In this document: one piece after another, positions 1 to 8,861 of the stretch
How positions within the stretch are numbered: the stretch's first letter is position 1
Layout: every line of letters starts with the position of its first letter
Assembly (NCBI RefSeq): GCF_040954645.1
Contig: NC_092809.1
Span: 83,078,389-83,142,388, forward strand
DNA: 64,000 bases
Source of the DNA: Diabrotica undecimpunctata
Taxonomy: Eukaryota > Arthropoda > Insecta > Coleoptera > Chrysomelidae
Direction: 5' to 3'
The notes under the pieces: model-generated
What the model was told of the DNA's origin: nothing
What the model saw: the letters and a program-made list of their open reading frames with translations, nothing else
The model's database searches: none
Made by a program: the position numbers and the translations under genes

Positions 1-374
1 TTTCTGCTTGTTTGCCATTTTAATGTTTTATATTCTTTTATGTTTTACTGTTAGAATTTTAAGTTAGTTTTAGCTTTTTATCATCTTTTATGTTTTACTG
101 TTGCAATTTTACCTCAGACCTGCAAGAGACACAGTAGCGTGGTATTTGTTGGTTTTTTTGTGTACATTCTTAAGTTATGGGTGTCGTTTGTGTCCTAGTC
201 CACGTCTACCTTGTATTACGAGCTGTAAAACTCGTATGTAATGTATCCTATTATATATAGCTATGATTTTGTAGCCTCGACCTCGATTTTTTATCTTGTT
301 ATTGTCTTTTTTCATCTTTTTTAATGATAGAATCTACACTGTAGCAAATAAACTTATATTTAAAATTATTTCAG
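1..374. other. Left non-coding flank of the Polinton
   Basis: No ORF is visible here. The stretch is AT-rich and holds an imperfect direct repeat of about 30 bp (near 33-62 and 85-114; shared core CTTTTATGTTTTACTGTT). A TATATATAG run lies near 251-260 and an AATAAA near 347. It does not match, in either orientation, the GC-richer sequence at the element's right end (16980-17286), so the left terminal inverted repeat must lie upstream of the window. It probably contains the 5' leader and promoter of the early genes that follow (inference). Confidence 0.5.
366..374 (+). promoter_or_regulatory. Candidate 3' splice acceptor abutting the start codon at 375
   Basis: TTATTTCAG ends exactly one base before the ATG of the 102-aa ORF. 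A pyrimidine-rich tract followed by CAG at this position looks like a splice acceptor, suggesting a spliced 5' leader. This rests on consensus only; no transcript data are visible. Confidence 0.35.
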
Positions 375-683
375 ATGGATTTAAACAAACTTAACAAAGT
401 TTCTGTTATCCAGAAGGAGGCAAAGCCGATTAGAAAGCTGCAGCAATTGCAAGTTGACAAACCATTTAAAATAGTAAATTCTAAAATTGTCACCACAACA
501 TTTGGACAAACGGTGCTATTAGAACTAGAGGAAACTGTGGTGTTCCTACCGAAGCGGGTTACCGAGGACTACATCCCCTATATAGAACAGTTTAAGACTG
601 AAAAGTACGCTGTCGTCTTTAGAGGCCTGGTGAGCACGGGCAAACCAAATCCAGCAGCGTCATTTGAAATAATTGAAATTTAA
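375..683 (+). CDS. Small OB-fold-like protein (putative ssDNA-binding protein)
   Basis: This is a 102-aa protein starting at ATG 375. It has a basic N-terminus (about 1-22) followed by a compact stretch of alternating beta-like segments: the VDKPFKIVNSKIVTTTFGQTVLLELEE region, VVFLPKRV, and YAVVFRGLV. That pattern is what short OB-fold nucleic-acid-binding proteins look like. It sits 49 bp upstream of polB on the same strand, which suits a single-stranded-DNA-binding partner in protein-primed replication. I recognise similar short ORFs next to polB-like genes in insect genomes, but the function is inferred from shape and context only. The role could equally be regulatory. Confidence 0.5.
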   Translation: MDLNKLNKVSVIQKEAKPIRKLQQLQVDKPFKIVNSKIVTTTFGQTVLLELEETVVFLPKRVTEDYIPYIEQFKTEKYAVVFRGLVSTGKPNPAASFEIIEI

Positions 684-698
684 GAAAAAAAGAAAACT

Positions 699-704
699 GT
701 AAGT
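699..704 (+). promoter_or_regulatory. Candidate 5' splice donor GTAAGT
   Basis: A perfect GTAAGT lies in the 49-bp gap between the small OB-fold-like ORF and polB. Paired with the acceptor-like CAG at 4531 it would remove the whole polymerase gene and place the 4540 ORF on an early transcript. Consensus match only. Confidence 0.3.
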
Positions 705-732
705 AGATTTTTTATATTCCAAATTTTGAAAA

Positions 733-3700
733 ATGAATTCTGAGGAAATTACTATACTTAGTAGTGAGATAATTAAAAAATTTGATGAAGCTGAAAAACT
801 ACTTTTTTTAAAAAAGCGTTGTTCAGATAGAGAAAGAAAAAATTATATAATGCAAGTTAAAAAACATATATGTTTATGCAATTTAGCTATTAAGGATGGT
901 GATTTAAGTATAGGGACGCTACGAAAACTTCAAACTAATGTAGGGATCCTTAAAAGATTTCTAATTATACTTCAAAATTTAAATTCTGTTGCGGGTGGTG
1001 GGTTAAATATTAGACGTAAAAGTAAAGCAAAAGTTGTTTGGAGAAATATAGTATCAATTTTTCAAAGTAGAGTACAAACAGGAATAATTATTAATAAAGA
1101 GCATAAAGATATTTTACAGTTTTTTGCTGATGCTTTTAAACTATTTAAAAAAAAAATTGAATTCAACTTAAAAACAATGGGCATACTAAAAGTAAATACT
1201 ACATTTTGTGGGGAATTTATCAAAAAAGCTGAAGATGTGGAAATTTTAGAAAGAAAATATTTTCAAACTAAAAATGAAATTATTGATGTGATTACCGATT
1301 TAAATTATTGGTTTGAAGTTTTTGTTAAAGATGTTGTTTTGAACGATTTATCTGAATTTGCGGAATCTCAAAGTGGTTGGGCACTGAATAAAATTATATC
1401 TTTAGAAATAAACATTAATAAATTTGAAATGGCTAAAGGAGCCTCATCGTATATTCAATTGCATCCGAAAGTTGCTAAAAAACGAGCTTGTATTAATGTT
1501 AAGAATAACGACCAGGCTTGTTTTGCTTGGGCTATTGTATCAGCATTATATTCAGTTAACGTAAACGCTAACCAAACTAATTCATACCCTCACTACACCA
1601 AAGTTCTTAATTTAAAAGGTCTTACATTTCCAGTAACTCTAAATCAAATTCCCCTCTTTGAAAAAAATAATGAAAATATTTCTGTTAACGTTTTCGAGCT
1701 AAATGTTAAAGACGAGCATTTCAACTTTTCAGTGCTTCCTGTAAGATTAACTAAACACAAACGAGAAAAACATGTCAATTTGTTGATAGTTCAAAATAAA
1801 TATTATTTTAATAATGAAGTGGACAACGTCGGACCATGGAGTGGTGGACGTGATGAAGATATAATACATTTTCACTATATTTGGATAAAAGATTTAGGTA
1901 AACTTGTCAAATCACAACTTTCTAAACACCATGGAAAAAAATTTATATGTGATAGATGTCTTAATTATTTTTATACAAAAGAAAAGTTGGATGCTCATAC
2001 CATCTACTGTGAAAAGATAGATGACTGCAAAATAAGTTTCACCAAGGAACCATATGTTAAATTTAAAAATTTTGTTTACAAAGAAAAATTGCCGTTCCTA
2101 GTATATGCAGATTTTGAATCACTGCTCGTTCCTCTGCGCGTATCCCACCCAATACCATCAACTACATCAACGTATCCATATCAAAGACACACAGCGTACA
2201 GTGCTGGATTATATTTTAAGTGTAATTATGACGATAATTTATCATTTTATAAAAGCCGTGTGGGTATGGATTGTATGTCATGGTTTTCACATGAAATTGA
2301 TAACTTGGCTCAATTTATTTATTCAAAATTAATAGATATTCAACCCATGAACGTTGAAGTAAGTTTAAAAGATGCTACTGAGAGATGTCACATTTGCAAT
2401 AGAAAATTTTTGGAAAAGGATCATATTGTAAAAGACCATTGTCATTTGACTGGCAATTTTAGAGGTTTTGCACATAGTGGGTGCAATTTAAATTATAAGA
2501 AATCATTTGTGGTTCCAATAGCCTTCCACAATATGAGTGGTTACGACTCACATTTCATAATAAAGGATTTAGCGAAAATGTACCACATTTCCATTTTACC
2601 CATCAACAAAGAAAAATATATTAGTTTCACAGTTTACCATAAAAAGACAAATATTAGTTTCCGTTTCATTGATACTTTTAGATTTATGGGGAGTTCATTA
2701 GATAGCCTAGTTTCAACTTTGAAGTCAGAAAATTTCGGAATTTTAAGAAAACAATTTCCAAATTTAGATGATGAAACGTTCAAGTTGTTAACTAAAAAAG
2801 GAGTGTTCTTTTATGATTATTTAGATAAAATTGAACGGTTGGATGAAACAAAGTTGCCAAATAAAGAAAAATTTTACAATAAACTGAACGATGAGCATAT
2901 ATCAGATTTAAATTATGCTCACGCTAAATTAGTTTGGGAGAAATTTAACATGAAAACTCTTTGGGATTACAGTAATTTATACATGAAGACAGATATACTT
3001 CTTTTGGCTGTAGTTTTCGAAACTTTTAGAGACACATGCTACAAGACATATGGGTTAGATCCAGAACACTATTATACCATCCCGGGTTTCACATGGGATG
3101 CAATGCTTAAGTATACAGGATGTCACTTGGAAACTATACAAGATGTTGATATGCTTTTATTCTATGAACGAGGTATACGTGGAGGTATCTCACAGTGTTG
3201 TAACCGTATGGGGGAGGCTAACAACAAATACATGATGAATTACGATCCAACTAAACCTTCTAAATATCTCATGTATCTTGATGTTAACAATTTATATGGT
3301 TGGGCGATGAGTGAACCACTCCCTTATGGAGGTTTCCATTGGGATGATACAAATATCGATGTTATGTCAATACCTGACGATGCAAAAGAGGGATACATTC
3401 TTGAAGTTGATCTCTCTTACCCAGAAAACTTACATGACCACCATAAAGATTTACCGTTTTGTGTAGAACATTGCAAACTTCCTGGTTCCAAACAATCTAA
3501 ACTCTTGTCTACTCTGTACAATAAAACTAACTACGTTATTCACTACAGGAACCTAAAACAGGCTATATCACATGGATTAGTTCTTACTAGAATTCATAAG
3601 GTATTGAGATTTAAGCAGATGGCTTGGTTAAAAGGTTACATTGCTCTTAATACACAATTGAGGGCTCAAGCTAAAACAAGCTTTGAGAAAAACTTATACA

Positions 3701-4518
3701 AACTCATGAATAACGCTGTATTCGGAAAAACTATGGAAAACCAGAGGAAGCATAGGTTGGTGAAATTAGTCAATAAATGGCAGGGGCGAATAGGTGCTCG
3801 AAATTTGATTGCTAGCCCGAAGTTTCATAGTCGCGTTATTTTCGATGAATCATTAATGGCAGTAGAATTAAAGAAAACTGAAATTATTTTCAATAAACCA
3901 TTGTATGTTGGAATGACAATCTTAGAACTGTCTAAAATCTGCATATATGAATTTCATTATGACTATATGTTACAAAAATTCCCATTAAATCAAAATAAAT
4001 TGCTTTATATTGATACTGATGGACTGATTTATGAAACTGAATGTAATGATATATACGAGGAAATGATTAAGACTGATATTCATAGATTTGATACAAGCGA
4101 TTATCCTCCAAAGAATCCTTGGAATATTCCTTTAGTAAACAAAAAAGTGCCTGGTCTAATGAAAGATGAGAATAACTCAAAAATCATGACTCACTTCATA
4201 GGTCTTCGTTCAAACCAATATACATATAAAGTGGCTGGAGAGAAAAATGTTAAAAAGTCAAAAGGGGTTAAGATGAATGTTGTAAAGACTAAAATTAACT
4301 TTGATGATTATTTGAATTGTTTGAAACATTTTCGTGAAACTGTCGAATCAAAATCACTTTTTTATGCAACACAGCGTTGTATACAATCCAAATTACATGA
4401 AGTTTACAGTATTGAGCAAACTAAAATAGCCTTAAACCCTTTTGATGATAAACGGTACTTACTGTCGAACACTTTTGATACTTTACCATGGGGTCACTAT
4501 AGTATAACACATAGGTGA
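733..4518 (+). CDS. polB: Protein-primed family B DNA polymerase (DNA_pol_B_2)
   Basis: This 1261-aa replicative polymerase copies the element's linear DNA. Order of regions: a conserved N-terminal segment (about 100-300) that may include a terminal-protein-like part; a C2HC zinc finger (C406, C409, H422, C426); then the exonuclease. Exo I is YADFES (D460, E462), Exo II is NMSGYDSH (N600, D605) and Exo III is YMKTD (D754). Between Exo I and II lies an endonuclease-VII/HNH-like zinc cluster (C552, C555, H569, H571, C584). The polymerase motifs are A, YLDVNNLYG (D850, Y855); B, KLMNNAVFGK (K990, G998); and C, YIDTDG (D1094, D1096), followed by KKVPGLMKDE. All catalytic residues are present and the length is full. 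ATG 733 is the first in-frame start. No break is visible, in contrast to the integrase of the same element. Confidence 0.97.
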   Translation: MNSEEITILSSEIIKKFDEAEKLLFLKKRCSDRERKNYIMQVKKHICLCNLAIKDGDLSIGTLRKLQTNVGILKRFLIILQNLNSVAGGGLNIRRKSKAKVVWRNIVSIFQSRVQTGIIINKEHKDILQFFADAFKLFKKKIEFNLKTMGILKVNTTFCGEFIKKAEDVEILERKYFQTKNEIIDVITDLNYWFEVFVKDVVLNDLSEFAESQSGWALNKIISLEININKFEMAKGASSYIQLHPKVAKKRACINVKNNDQACFAWAIVSALYSVNVNANQTNSYPHYTKVLNLKGLTFPVTLNQIPLFEKNNENISVNVFELNVKDEHFNFSVLPVRLTKHKREKHVNLLIVQNKYYFNNEVDNVGPWSGGRDEDIIHFHYIWIKDLGKLVKSQLSKHHGKKFICDRCLNYFYTKEKLDAHTIYCEKIDDCKISFTKEPYVKFKNFVYKEKLPFLVYADFESLLVPLRVSHPIPSTTSTYPYQRHTAYSAGLYFKCNYDDNLSFYKSRVGMDCMSWFSHEIDNLAQFIYSKLIDIQPMNVEVSLKDATERCHICNRKFLEKDHIVKDHCHLTGNFRGFAHSGCNLNYKKSFVVPIAFHNMSGYDSHFIIKDLAKMYHISILPINKEKYISFTVYHKKTNISFRFIDTFRFMGSSLDSLVSTLKSENFGILRKQFPNLDDETFKLLTKKGVFFYDYLDKIERLDETKLPNKEKFYNKLNDEHISDLNYAHAKLVWEKFNMKTLWDYSNLYMKTDILLLAVVFETFRDTCYKTYGLDPEHYYTIPGFTWDAMLKYTGCHLETIQDVDMLLFYERGIRGGISQCCNRMGEANNKYMMNYDPTKPSKYLMYLDVNNLYGWAMSEPLPYGGFHWDDTNIDVMSIPDDAKEGYILEVDLSYPENLHDHHKDLPFCVEHCKLPGSKQSKLLSTLYNKTNYVIHYRNLKQAISHGLVLTRIHKVLRFKQMAWLKGYIALNTQLRAQAKTSFEKNLYKLMNNAVFGKTMENQRKHRLVKLVNKWQGRIGARNLIASPKFHSRVIFDESLMAVELKKTEIIFNKPLYVGMTILELSKICIYEFHYDYMLQKFPLNQNKLLYIDTDGLIYETECNDIYEEMIKTDIHRFDTSDYPPKNPWNIPLVNKKVPGLMKDENNSKIMTHFIGLRSNQYTYKVAGEKNVKKSKGVKMNVVKTKINFDDYLNCLKHFRETVESKSLFYATQRCIQSKLHEVYSIEQTKIALNPFDDKRYLLSNTFDTLPWGHYSITHR

Positions 4519-4520
4519 AT

Positions 4521-4531
4521 TCATTTTTCAG
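4521..4531 (+). promoter_or_regulatory. Candidate 3' splice acceptor before the 4540 ORF
   Basis: TCATTTTTCAG directly precedes the ORF (ATG 4540) and follows the polB stop. Together with GTAAGT at 699-704 it defines a possible intron spanning polB. Consensus match only. Confidence 0.35.
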
Positions 4532-4539
4532 ATTTGGAG

Positions 4540-5115
4540 ATGGAAAGTCTACAAAATTTATGTATAAGCACTATTATCAAAAACACACATGAAATTTCAA
4601 AATTTATTAGCAGATCGCCTTTACCATGGGTGTTAACGGAAAAAATAGTTCAACAATTTAGTAAAATTAAATGGACGCAAATTAAAACTAACCCCGTTCC
4701 TTATGAACCTTTTCAAGTTTGTGACTTTGAGAATCATGATCTAGAATTAAATATTTCACCTGCACTTCGTCAGGCAATTATAGATTGTGAGGATTTTGAA
4801 TCTTTTGCACTTAATGATTACTATTGCTTATGGTTTAGGTATTATAAAATATCAAAATATAATTTGCTACTCTGTCGCCCATGTTACAGAGTATTTAAAT
4901 TAATTTTCTCTGAAAAACAAAAATGTCTAAAAGCTGTATCTGATAATTTTCATGTTAGTTGCTTAGCGTCAGACTTGCATTTGATATTTAGAAAAAAATC
5001 ATCCTGGTGTCAAAATGGTTTTTGTGAAGTACTCTTTGAACTAAAGGATAGATATGATTGTGAGGAGGATTTACACGGAAATCATAATCAAAGAGTAAGA
5101 TTCTCCAACATTTAA
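4540..5115 (+). CDS. Accessory protein with N-terminal SOCS/BC-box plus cullin box
   Basis: This is a 191-aa protein; the ATG at 4540 is preferred over an in-frame TTG at 4534. Residues 3-12 match the elongin-C binding BC-box (S/T/P)LxxxCxxxPhi: S3, L4, C8, I12. Residues 28-36 match a Cul2-type box PhiPxxPhixxxPhi: L28, P29, L32, I36. The spacing of about 20 residues is usual for SOCS-box proteins. The rest (40-191) contains eight Cys and no domain I recognise; it would be the substrate-recruiting part. Established knowledge: several viruses, adenoviruses among them, use BC-boxes to redirect cullin-RING ubiquitin ligases. Inference: this Polinton encodes its own E3 substrate receptor, perhaps against a host defence factor. 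It lies 21 bp after polB and converges with the metalloproteinase gene. Confidence 0.6.
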   Translation: MESLQNLCISTIIKNTHEISKFISRSPLPWVLTEKIVQQFSKIKWTQIKTNPVPYEPFQVCDFENHDLELNISPALRQAIIDCEDFESFALNDYYCLWFRYYKISKYNLLLCRPCYRVFKLIFSEKQKCLKAVSDNFHVSCLASDLHLIFRKKSSWCQNGFCEVLFELKDRYDCEEDLHGNHNQRVRFSNI

Positions 5116-5182
5116 GATGTTAATAAAATTTAACTTTTTGCTAAAGACGATCTGTATATTTGTATATCTGTAAAATGTAAAT

Positions 5183-5188
5183 AATAAA
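5183..5188 (+). terminator. Poly(A) signal AATAAA for the polB-side cluster
   Basis: AATAAA lies 68 bp after the stop at 5115 and is followed by T-rich sequence. It plausibly ends the + strand early transcripts. Confidence 0.45.
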
Positions 5189-5300
5189 AAACTTTCTTGT
5201 AAAATAATTATTTACTTTTTTTTTTTTTAGTTGTATTGATCATAACCACAAAAATGTTAACTCTATCAAAACGAATACGATTTTACGATTACGATTAACG

Positions 5301-5344
5301 AATAACGAACGAATAACGAACGAATAACGAACGAATAACGAATA
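5301..5344. repeat. 11-bp tandem repeat (AATAACGAACG)n
   Basis: There are about 3.6 copies of an 11-bp unit in the gap between the converging + and - transcription units. The neighbouring ACGATTACG motifs look like degenerate copies. Confidence 0.85.
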
Positions 5345-5367
5345 AAAGACTTTTTTGTAAAATATTC

Positions 5368-5379
5368 TTTATTTTTATT
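5368..5379 (-). terminator. Overlapping poly(A) signals for the - strand metalloproteinase
   Basis: Two AATAAA hexamers on the - strand lie about 40 bp beyond the stop of the metalloproteinase gene. They are the expected 3' end of its transcript. Confidence 0.4.
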
Positions 5380-5416
5380 TACCTTTTCCCAATACAAACT
5401 CCCATTTAGACATTAA

Positions 5417-6967
5417 TTATTTATAATATAAATTTACTTTAGCTAATAAGGATTTTAGTTGTTTTATTAATCCATTATCTGGACAAGGGAACCCTAACAT
5501 ATTCCAATTAAAAGTACCTTTTTCAATGACACTTCTTGTAAATTCATTAAACTTGTAATAAATGTTTTGCTTTAAGAAATATATATGCCCATCAATATAA
5601 TTAAATGCTGATGTAATATCATTTGGTATTCCTGGAAAAATGTCACTAATACGTCCTCTTGAGATAACGCCTTTATCATTAAATTCAATAAATGAGCCAT
5701 CAAAACAAACAAATTTTTTTCCTGAATTTGTTTGAAATAAACCGGTAATACTTCTTGCGTTATTTACTTCAGGTACCATGTTATCTGTATGAATTCTTAA
5801 GCTAGGAAATGCTGCTGCGTATATACGATTCCTACTTACACCAATTAAATCTCCATTGGTACTTTGAAAAACATGTGTTACGTTCGTAATTCCCCTTGGC
5901 AAATATCTTATAAATTGTTCAGCATTGGCGGGTATCTTTTCATTATTTAAGTCATATTTCCATATCAGATCCTTACTTACTATATACATTCGGTATGTTG
6001 GAAATGATGGAGCGTATGCTAAAAATATTAAATCTGGGTATTCTAATTCACATACATTCGTTATGGCATTTTGCATCGATTTATTACTCCTAGCTATTGT
6101 GGTTGCCTTACTCCTAGATCTTTCTGTTGTGGTTGTCTTTAAAGTTGGTGAACTGACCCTAGTAACAACAGGTTGAGTTGGAATAGATGCAGATTTAGTT
6201 ATAGGTCCATATAACTCTTCTAAGCCCATTTTATCATCTTCAGATATGTTGGTAGGTAAAGCTTGATAAAACGGATACATTACAGCTTTCCTATCGCTAC
6301 TATGCGATAAACCTAAAGCGTGACCAACTTCATGAAGAAGGACAGCAAAGAAATTTGTTCGACCCTCTGCTGTAGAATTCAAACTGAAATCCCATGTTAG
6401 ATTGCTATTCATATGAATTTCTATGCATCCAGTTACTGGTGGAAAATAAGAATGTGCTAATACACCACTTGTAAATGTATAAGGACATGCGCTGTTACCC
6501 TGACAATTATATCGAAAATAGTGCTGCTTTGGAACGACTGTTATAGTTATATCCGGATTTGGATTTGGGACTTGCAGATAAGTAAACTTAAATTTTGATG
6601 CTTCTTCCCATATTTTAAATACTCTTTTAGCGACTTCCAAAGCTGTAGGAGTAAATTGGGGAAAATACCATTTTATATCAAATTTTTTCCATGCTGATTT
6701 TACAGCGTACGCATTGTCTCCTTGTGTACATCTTGGTTTCTGCATTAACTCCACAGTTTCTCTATTTAATTTTCCATCCACAGGTAAATTATATTTTTCT
6801 TGAAACTTTTGCAGTATTTCAGCAATATCAGTGTGTGCAGTTTCACTTGTGGTGATATAACCATATTGTTCTAACCATGACACCGCATTTGTCTCGTTAA
6901 AATTTTCACCTAAGCAAAAACTTACGATGCCAGTTACGATGAGCAGAACAACTTTATTGGTTTGCAT
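5417..6967 (-). CDS. Matrix metalloproteinase (matrixin, M10A) with hemopexin-like tail
   Basis: This 516-aa secreted zinc protease starts at ATG 6967. It has a signal peptide (about 1-20), a peptidoglycan-binding-like propeptide (28-77) and a cysteine-switch-like PRCTQGD with C80. The family form is PRCG-x-P-D, so the Gly and Pro positions are altered. The catalytic domain (about 88-255) ends in HEVGHALGLSH with H212, E213, H216 and H222, plus the Met-turn at M230. A Thr/Ser/Arg-rich hinge follows (260-300), then a degenerate hemopexin-like region bounded by C306 and C495, the usual disulphide pair. The gene is uninterrupted, unlike typical intron-containing host MMP genes. It sits inside the Polinton between the polB and integrase clusters, so it is a captured cellular gene (inference). 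Granuloviruses are known to carry MMPs; tissue spread or basement-membrane digestion would be the analogous role. Confidence 0.93.
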   Translation of the reverse strand: MQTNKVVLLIVTGIVSFCLGENFNETNAVSWLEQYGYITTSETAHTDIAEILQKFQEKYNLPVDGKLNRETVELMQKPRCTQGDNAYAVKSAWKKFDIKWYFPQFTPTALEVAKRVFKIWEEASKFKFTYLQVPNPNPDITITVVPKQHYFRYNCQGNSACPYTFTSGVLAHSYFPPVTGCIEIHMNSNLTWDFSLNSTAEGRTNFFAVLLHEVGHALGLSHSSDRKAVMYPFYQALPTNISEDDKMGLEELYGPITKSASIPTQPVVTRVSSPTLKTTTTERSRSKATTIARSNKSMQNAITNVCELEYPDLIFLAYAPSFPTYRMYIVSKDLIWKYDLNNEKIPANAEQFIRYLPRGITNVTHVFQSTNGDLIGVSRNRIYAAAFPSLRIHTDNMVPEVNNARSITGLFQTNSGKKFVCFDGSFIEFNDKGVISRGRISDIFPGIPNDITSAFNYIDGHIYFLKQNIYYKFNEFTRSVIEKGTFNWNMLGFPCPDNGLIKQLKSLLAKVNLYYK

Positions 6968-6977
6968 CTCGAATGAT

Positions 6978-7002
6978 ACTGATTCAAATAAATAGAATCA
7001 GT
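6978..7002. repeat. 8-bp inverted repeat in the 5' leader of the metalloproteinase gene
   Basis: ACTGATTC at 6978-6985 and GAATCAGT at 6995-7002 are perfect inverted repeats with a 9-bp loop, 11 bp upstream of the start codon on the - strand. This could be an operator or an RNA hairpin; nothing more can be said. Confidence 0.4.
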
Positions 7003-7105
7003 TTAATACAAGTAAAAGTTGACACTCTTTGACCCCACCAACTTGACTAATCTTATTTTTAATTTTAAATAAATAAAACAATAGATACATATTTTACAAG
7101 CTTTA

Positions 7106-7834
7106 TTAAATCCTTTCAAGATCATTAGCGATCCTATGTTTACAGAAAAATATAAGTTGTCCTAACGCCACATGTTGTAAAGTATATCCTTCACGTGCAA
7201 ATCTATACAACTTTTGAATGGCGTCAAAACACGTATAATTTTGATTACTAAAACTATCTCGAACAATATTAAGCGTATTATAATAAAAATTTGGAAATTC
7301 AATAGTCTCTAACATTGTCACATATGGTGTTAAAAGTTCGTTGTTTGCTTCTAAAAGGGTGTTCACTTGCATTTCTGAGAGACAAAAGTTAATGTCATGC
7401 TTGGTTATTTCGAGGAATTTGATATTGTCGTAGATTATTTGTCGAATTCTGCAATAGTCACCGCACTGAATTTCAGCAGGATCATCAGAAAAGGTTACGT
7501 TCTCATAGAAAAAACTATTCTCATTGAGTTGGGTAATTAATTGTTCCCATTCATATGTACTGAAAGATATTTTCTGCCATGGTGATTTCCACATAATTAT
7601 CGCAGGAGTGTATGTTCTGGCTGGACTTAGACCACATCCAATTTGGTATGATTCATTTAAAAACTGTGTGTACAGCAGGTAATGGGTCTCGTTCTTGGCC
7701 GCTTCTTCGTACTTCTCTAGGAGTACATCCAGCTCACGGTCATAGCCTTCAAATACGATTGATGTTTCGGATGATGGTGAAAGGGTGACATCATACTCGC
7801 TGCCGCTTGAGTATCCAGTATCTTGGGAATACAT
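7106..7834 (-). CDS. Hypothetical protein, Polinton accessory
   Basis: This 242-aa protein starts at ATG 7834. The N-terminus is Ser/acidic (1-35). A short charged helix comes next (about 34-48), then a region around residues 75-110 containing IIMWKSPWQKISFSTYEWEQL, and a mostly helical C-terminal half with scattered Cys. The W-S/F-S-x-x-E-W pattern vaguely recalls a PC4/p15-like beta-strand plus helix, but the resemblance is too weak to assign. There is no signal peptide and no membrane segment. It lies between the metalloproteinase and the integrase on the same strand. Function unknown. Confidence 0.7.
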   Translation of the reverse strand: MYSQDTGYSSGSEYDVTLSPSSETSIVFEGYDRELDVLLEKYEEAAKNETHYLLYTQFLNESYQIGCGLSPARTYTPAIIMWKSPWQKISFSTYEWEQLITQLNENSFFYENVTFSDDPAEIQCGDYCRIRQIIYDNIKFLEITKHDINFCLSEMQVNTLLEANNELLTPYVTMLETIEFPNFYYNTLNIVRDSFSNQNYTCFDAIQKLYRFAREGYTLQHVALGQLIFFCKHRIANDLERI

Positions 7835-7928
7835 TTTGACTAGCTAACTGACTGCAACAAACTGAGAAAAGAAAAACGTGTTTCTACGTGTTTATCCTCA
7901 ATTTTTCATACTTCTGTTCCCCCACCTT

Positions 7929-8861
7929 TTAGATGACGGCGTCATTATCAATCCAACTATTATATTTTGCATCAAGGCCAAGCCATTTGACGTACATTTT
8001 TTTATCTTTGCGGCGTAAAACTTTTTCAACTAAGTAAATATCAGGATTGGCTGTTTTCTGTAATTCTTCATTGTAAAAGGCTCCTTTTATAGGTATGCCT
8101 TGCATGTCTTCGAGCATGTATGTTGCAGGGTTGGTAATATTAATTTAAGTAACTTTGAATAATTCTGTTGTCCAACTTGGAACGTACCCCTTGTCGAATA
8201 ACATTTTGGTTTTGCTGATGCGTACAATGTCACCAACTTTAAATTTTCGTGGACCTGCGATTTTTAAATACCTAAACTTGTTATTTAAAATCTTCTTTTC
8301 ATTGGATTTGTTCACTTGTGATGGTTTATATCCCGTTTTTGAATGCTTTGTATTGTTGTATTCAGACGTAACTTTGGGTAATATGTCAATCCACTTGTAT
8401 GTACCGTGTAAGCTGAAATACTTGTATAGTTTGGATTTCAACGTTCTAATGACGCGTTCAGCTATGGCTGCTTTCATGGTAGTGAAAACAGAGTAGTGAT
8501 TTATTTTATGTTTTTTCATTAAATTTTGAAACTTGTTGTTGTAAAATTCAGTTCCCTGATCCGACTGCAGATTTTTCGGTGTTCGTTTACTGTGTTTGAG
8601 TATATCCGAAAATGCTTGAGTTAGCTCTTCACCCGTTTTTGTCTTTAATGGACGAGTCCAAAGGTATTTCGAGAAACAATCGATAACAACTAAAATTAAT
8701 TTAAAATTTCTATTGTTATGAGAATGAGATCGCATTTCAGCCAAGTCCATCTGCCATAAATCGTCTAAGCCTTTAATGATTGTACGTCGTCTCGGATATT
8801 TTTTTCGTGCTTGCTTATGGAGCTCGTTAACCAGTTCTATCTTCTCTTTGGAATTGGCCAT
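7929..8861 (-). pseudogene. Retroviral-type (rve) integrase with chromodomain, broken by an in-frame stop
   Basis: Reading from ATG 8861, 238 residues hold the RNase-H-fold core with the DDE triad D39 (WQMDLAEM), D101 (LQSDQGTEF) and E135 (AAIAERVIR), followed by the SH3-like segment (KVGDIVRIS). The frame stops at a TAA at 8145-8147. It then continues open, in the same frame, through nine sense codons to a 62-codon segment from 8117 to 7929. That segment encodes a chromodomain (YLVEKVLRRKDKKMYVKWLG, then YNSWI). In related Polintons the two parts form one protein, so a single nonsense change has separated catalytic core and chromodomain. An N-terminal zinc-binding domain is not visible upstream. 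This enzyme would integrate the element into host DNA; in this copy the product would lack the chromodomain. Confidence 0.85.

Noticed and set aside
1..374. Left terminal inverted repeat of the Polinton
   Set aside because: No inverted match to 16440-17286 could be found by eye; the true terminus must be upstream.
5301..5344. Short regular repeats resembling a CRISPR array
   Set aside because: Simple 11-bp tandem repeat without spacers, in a eukaryotic context.
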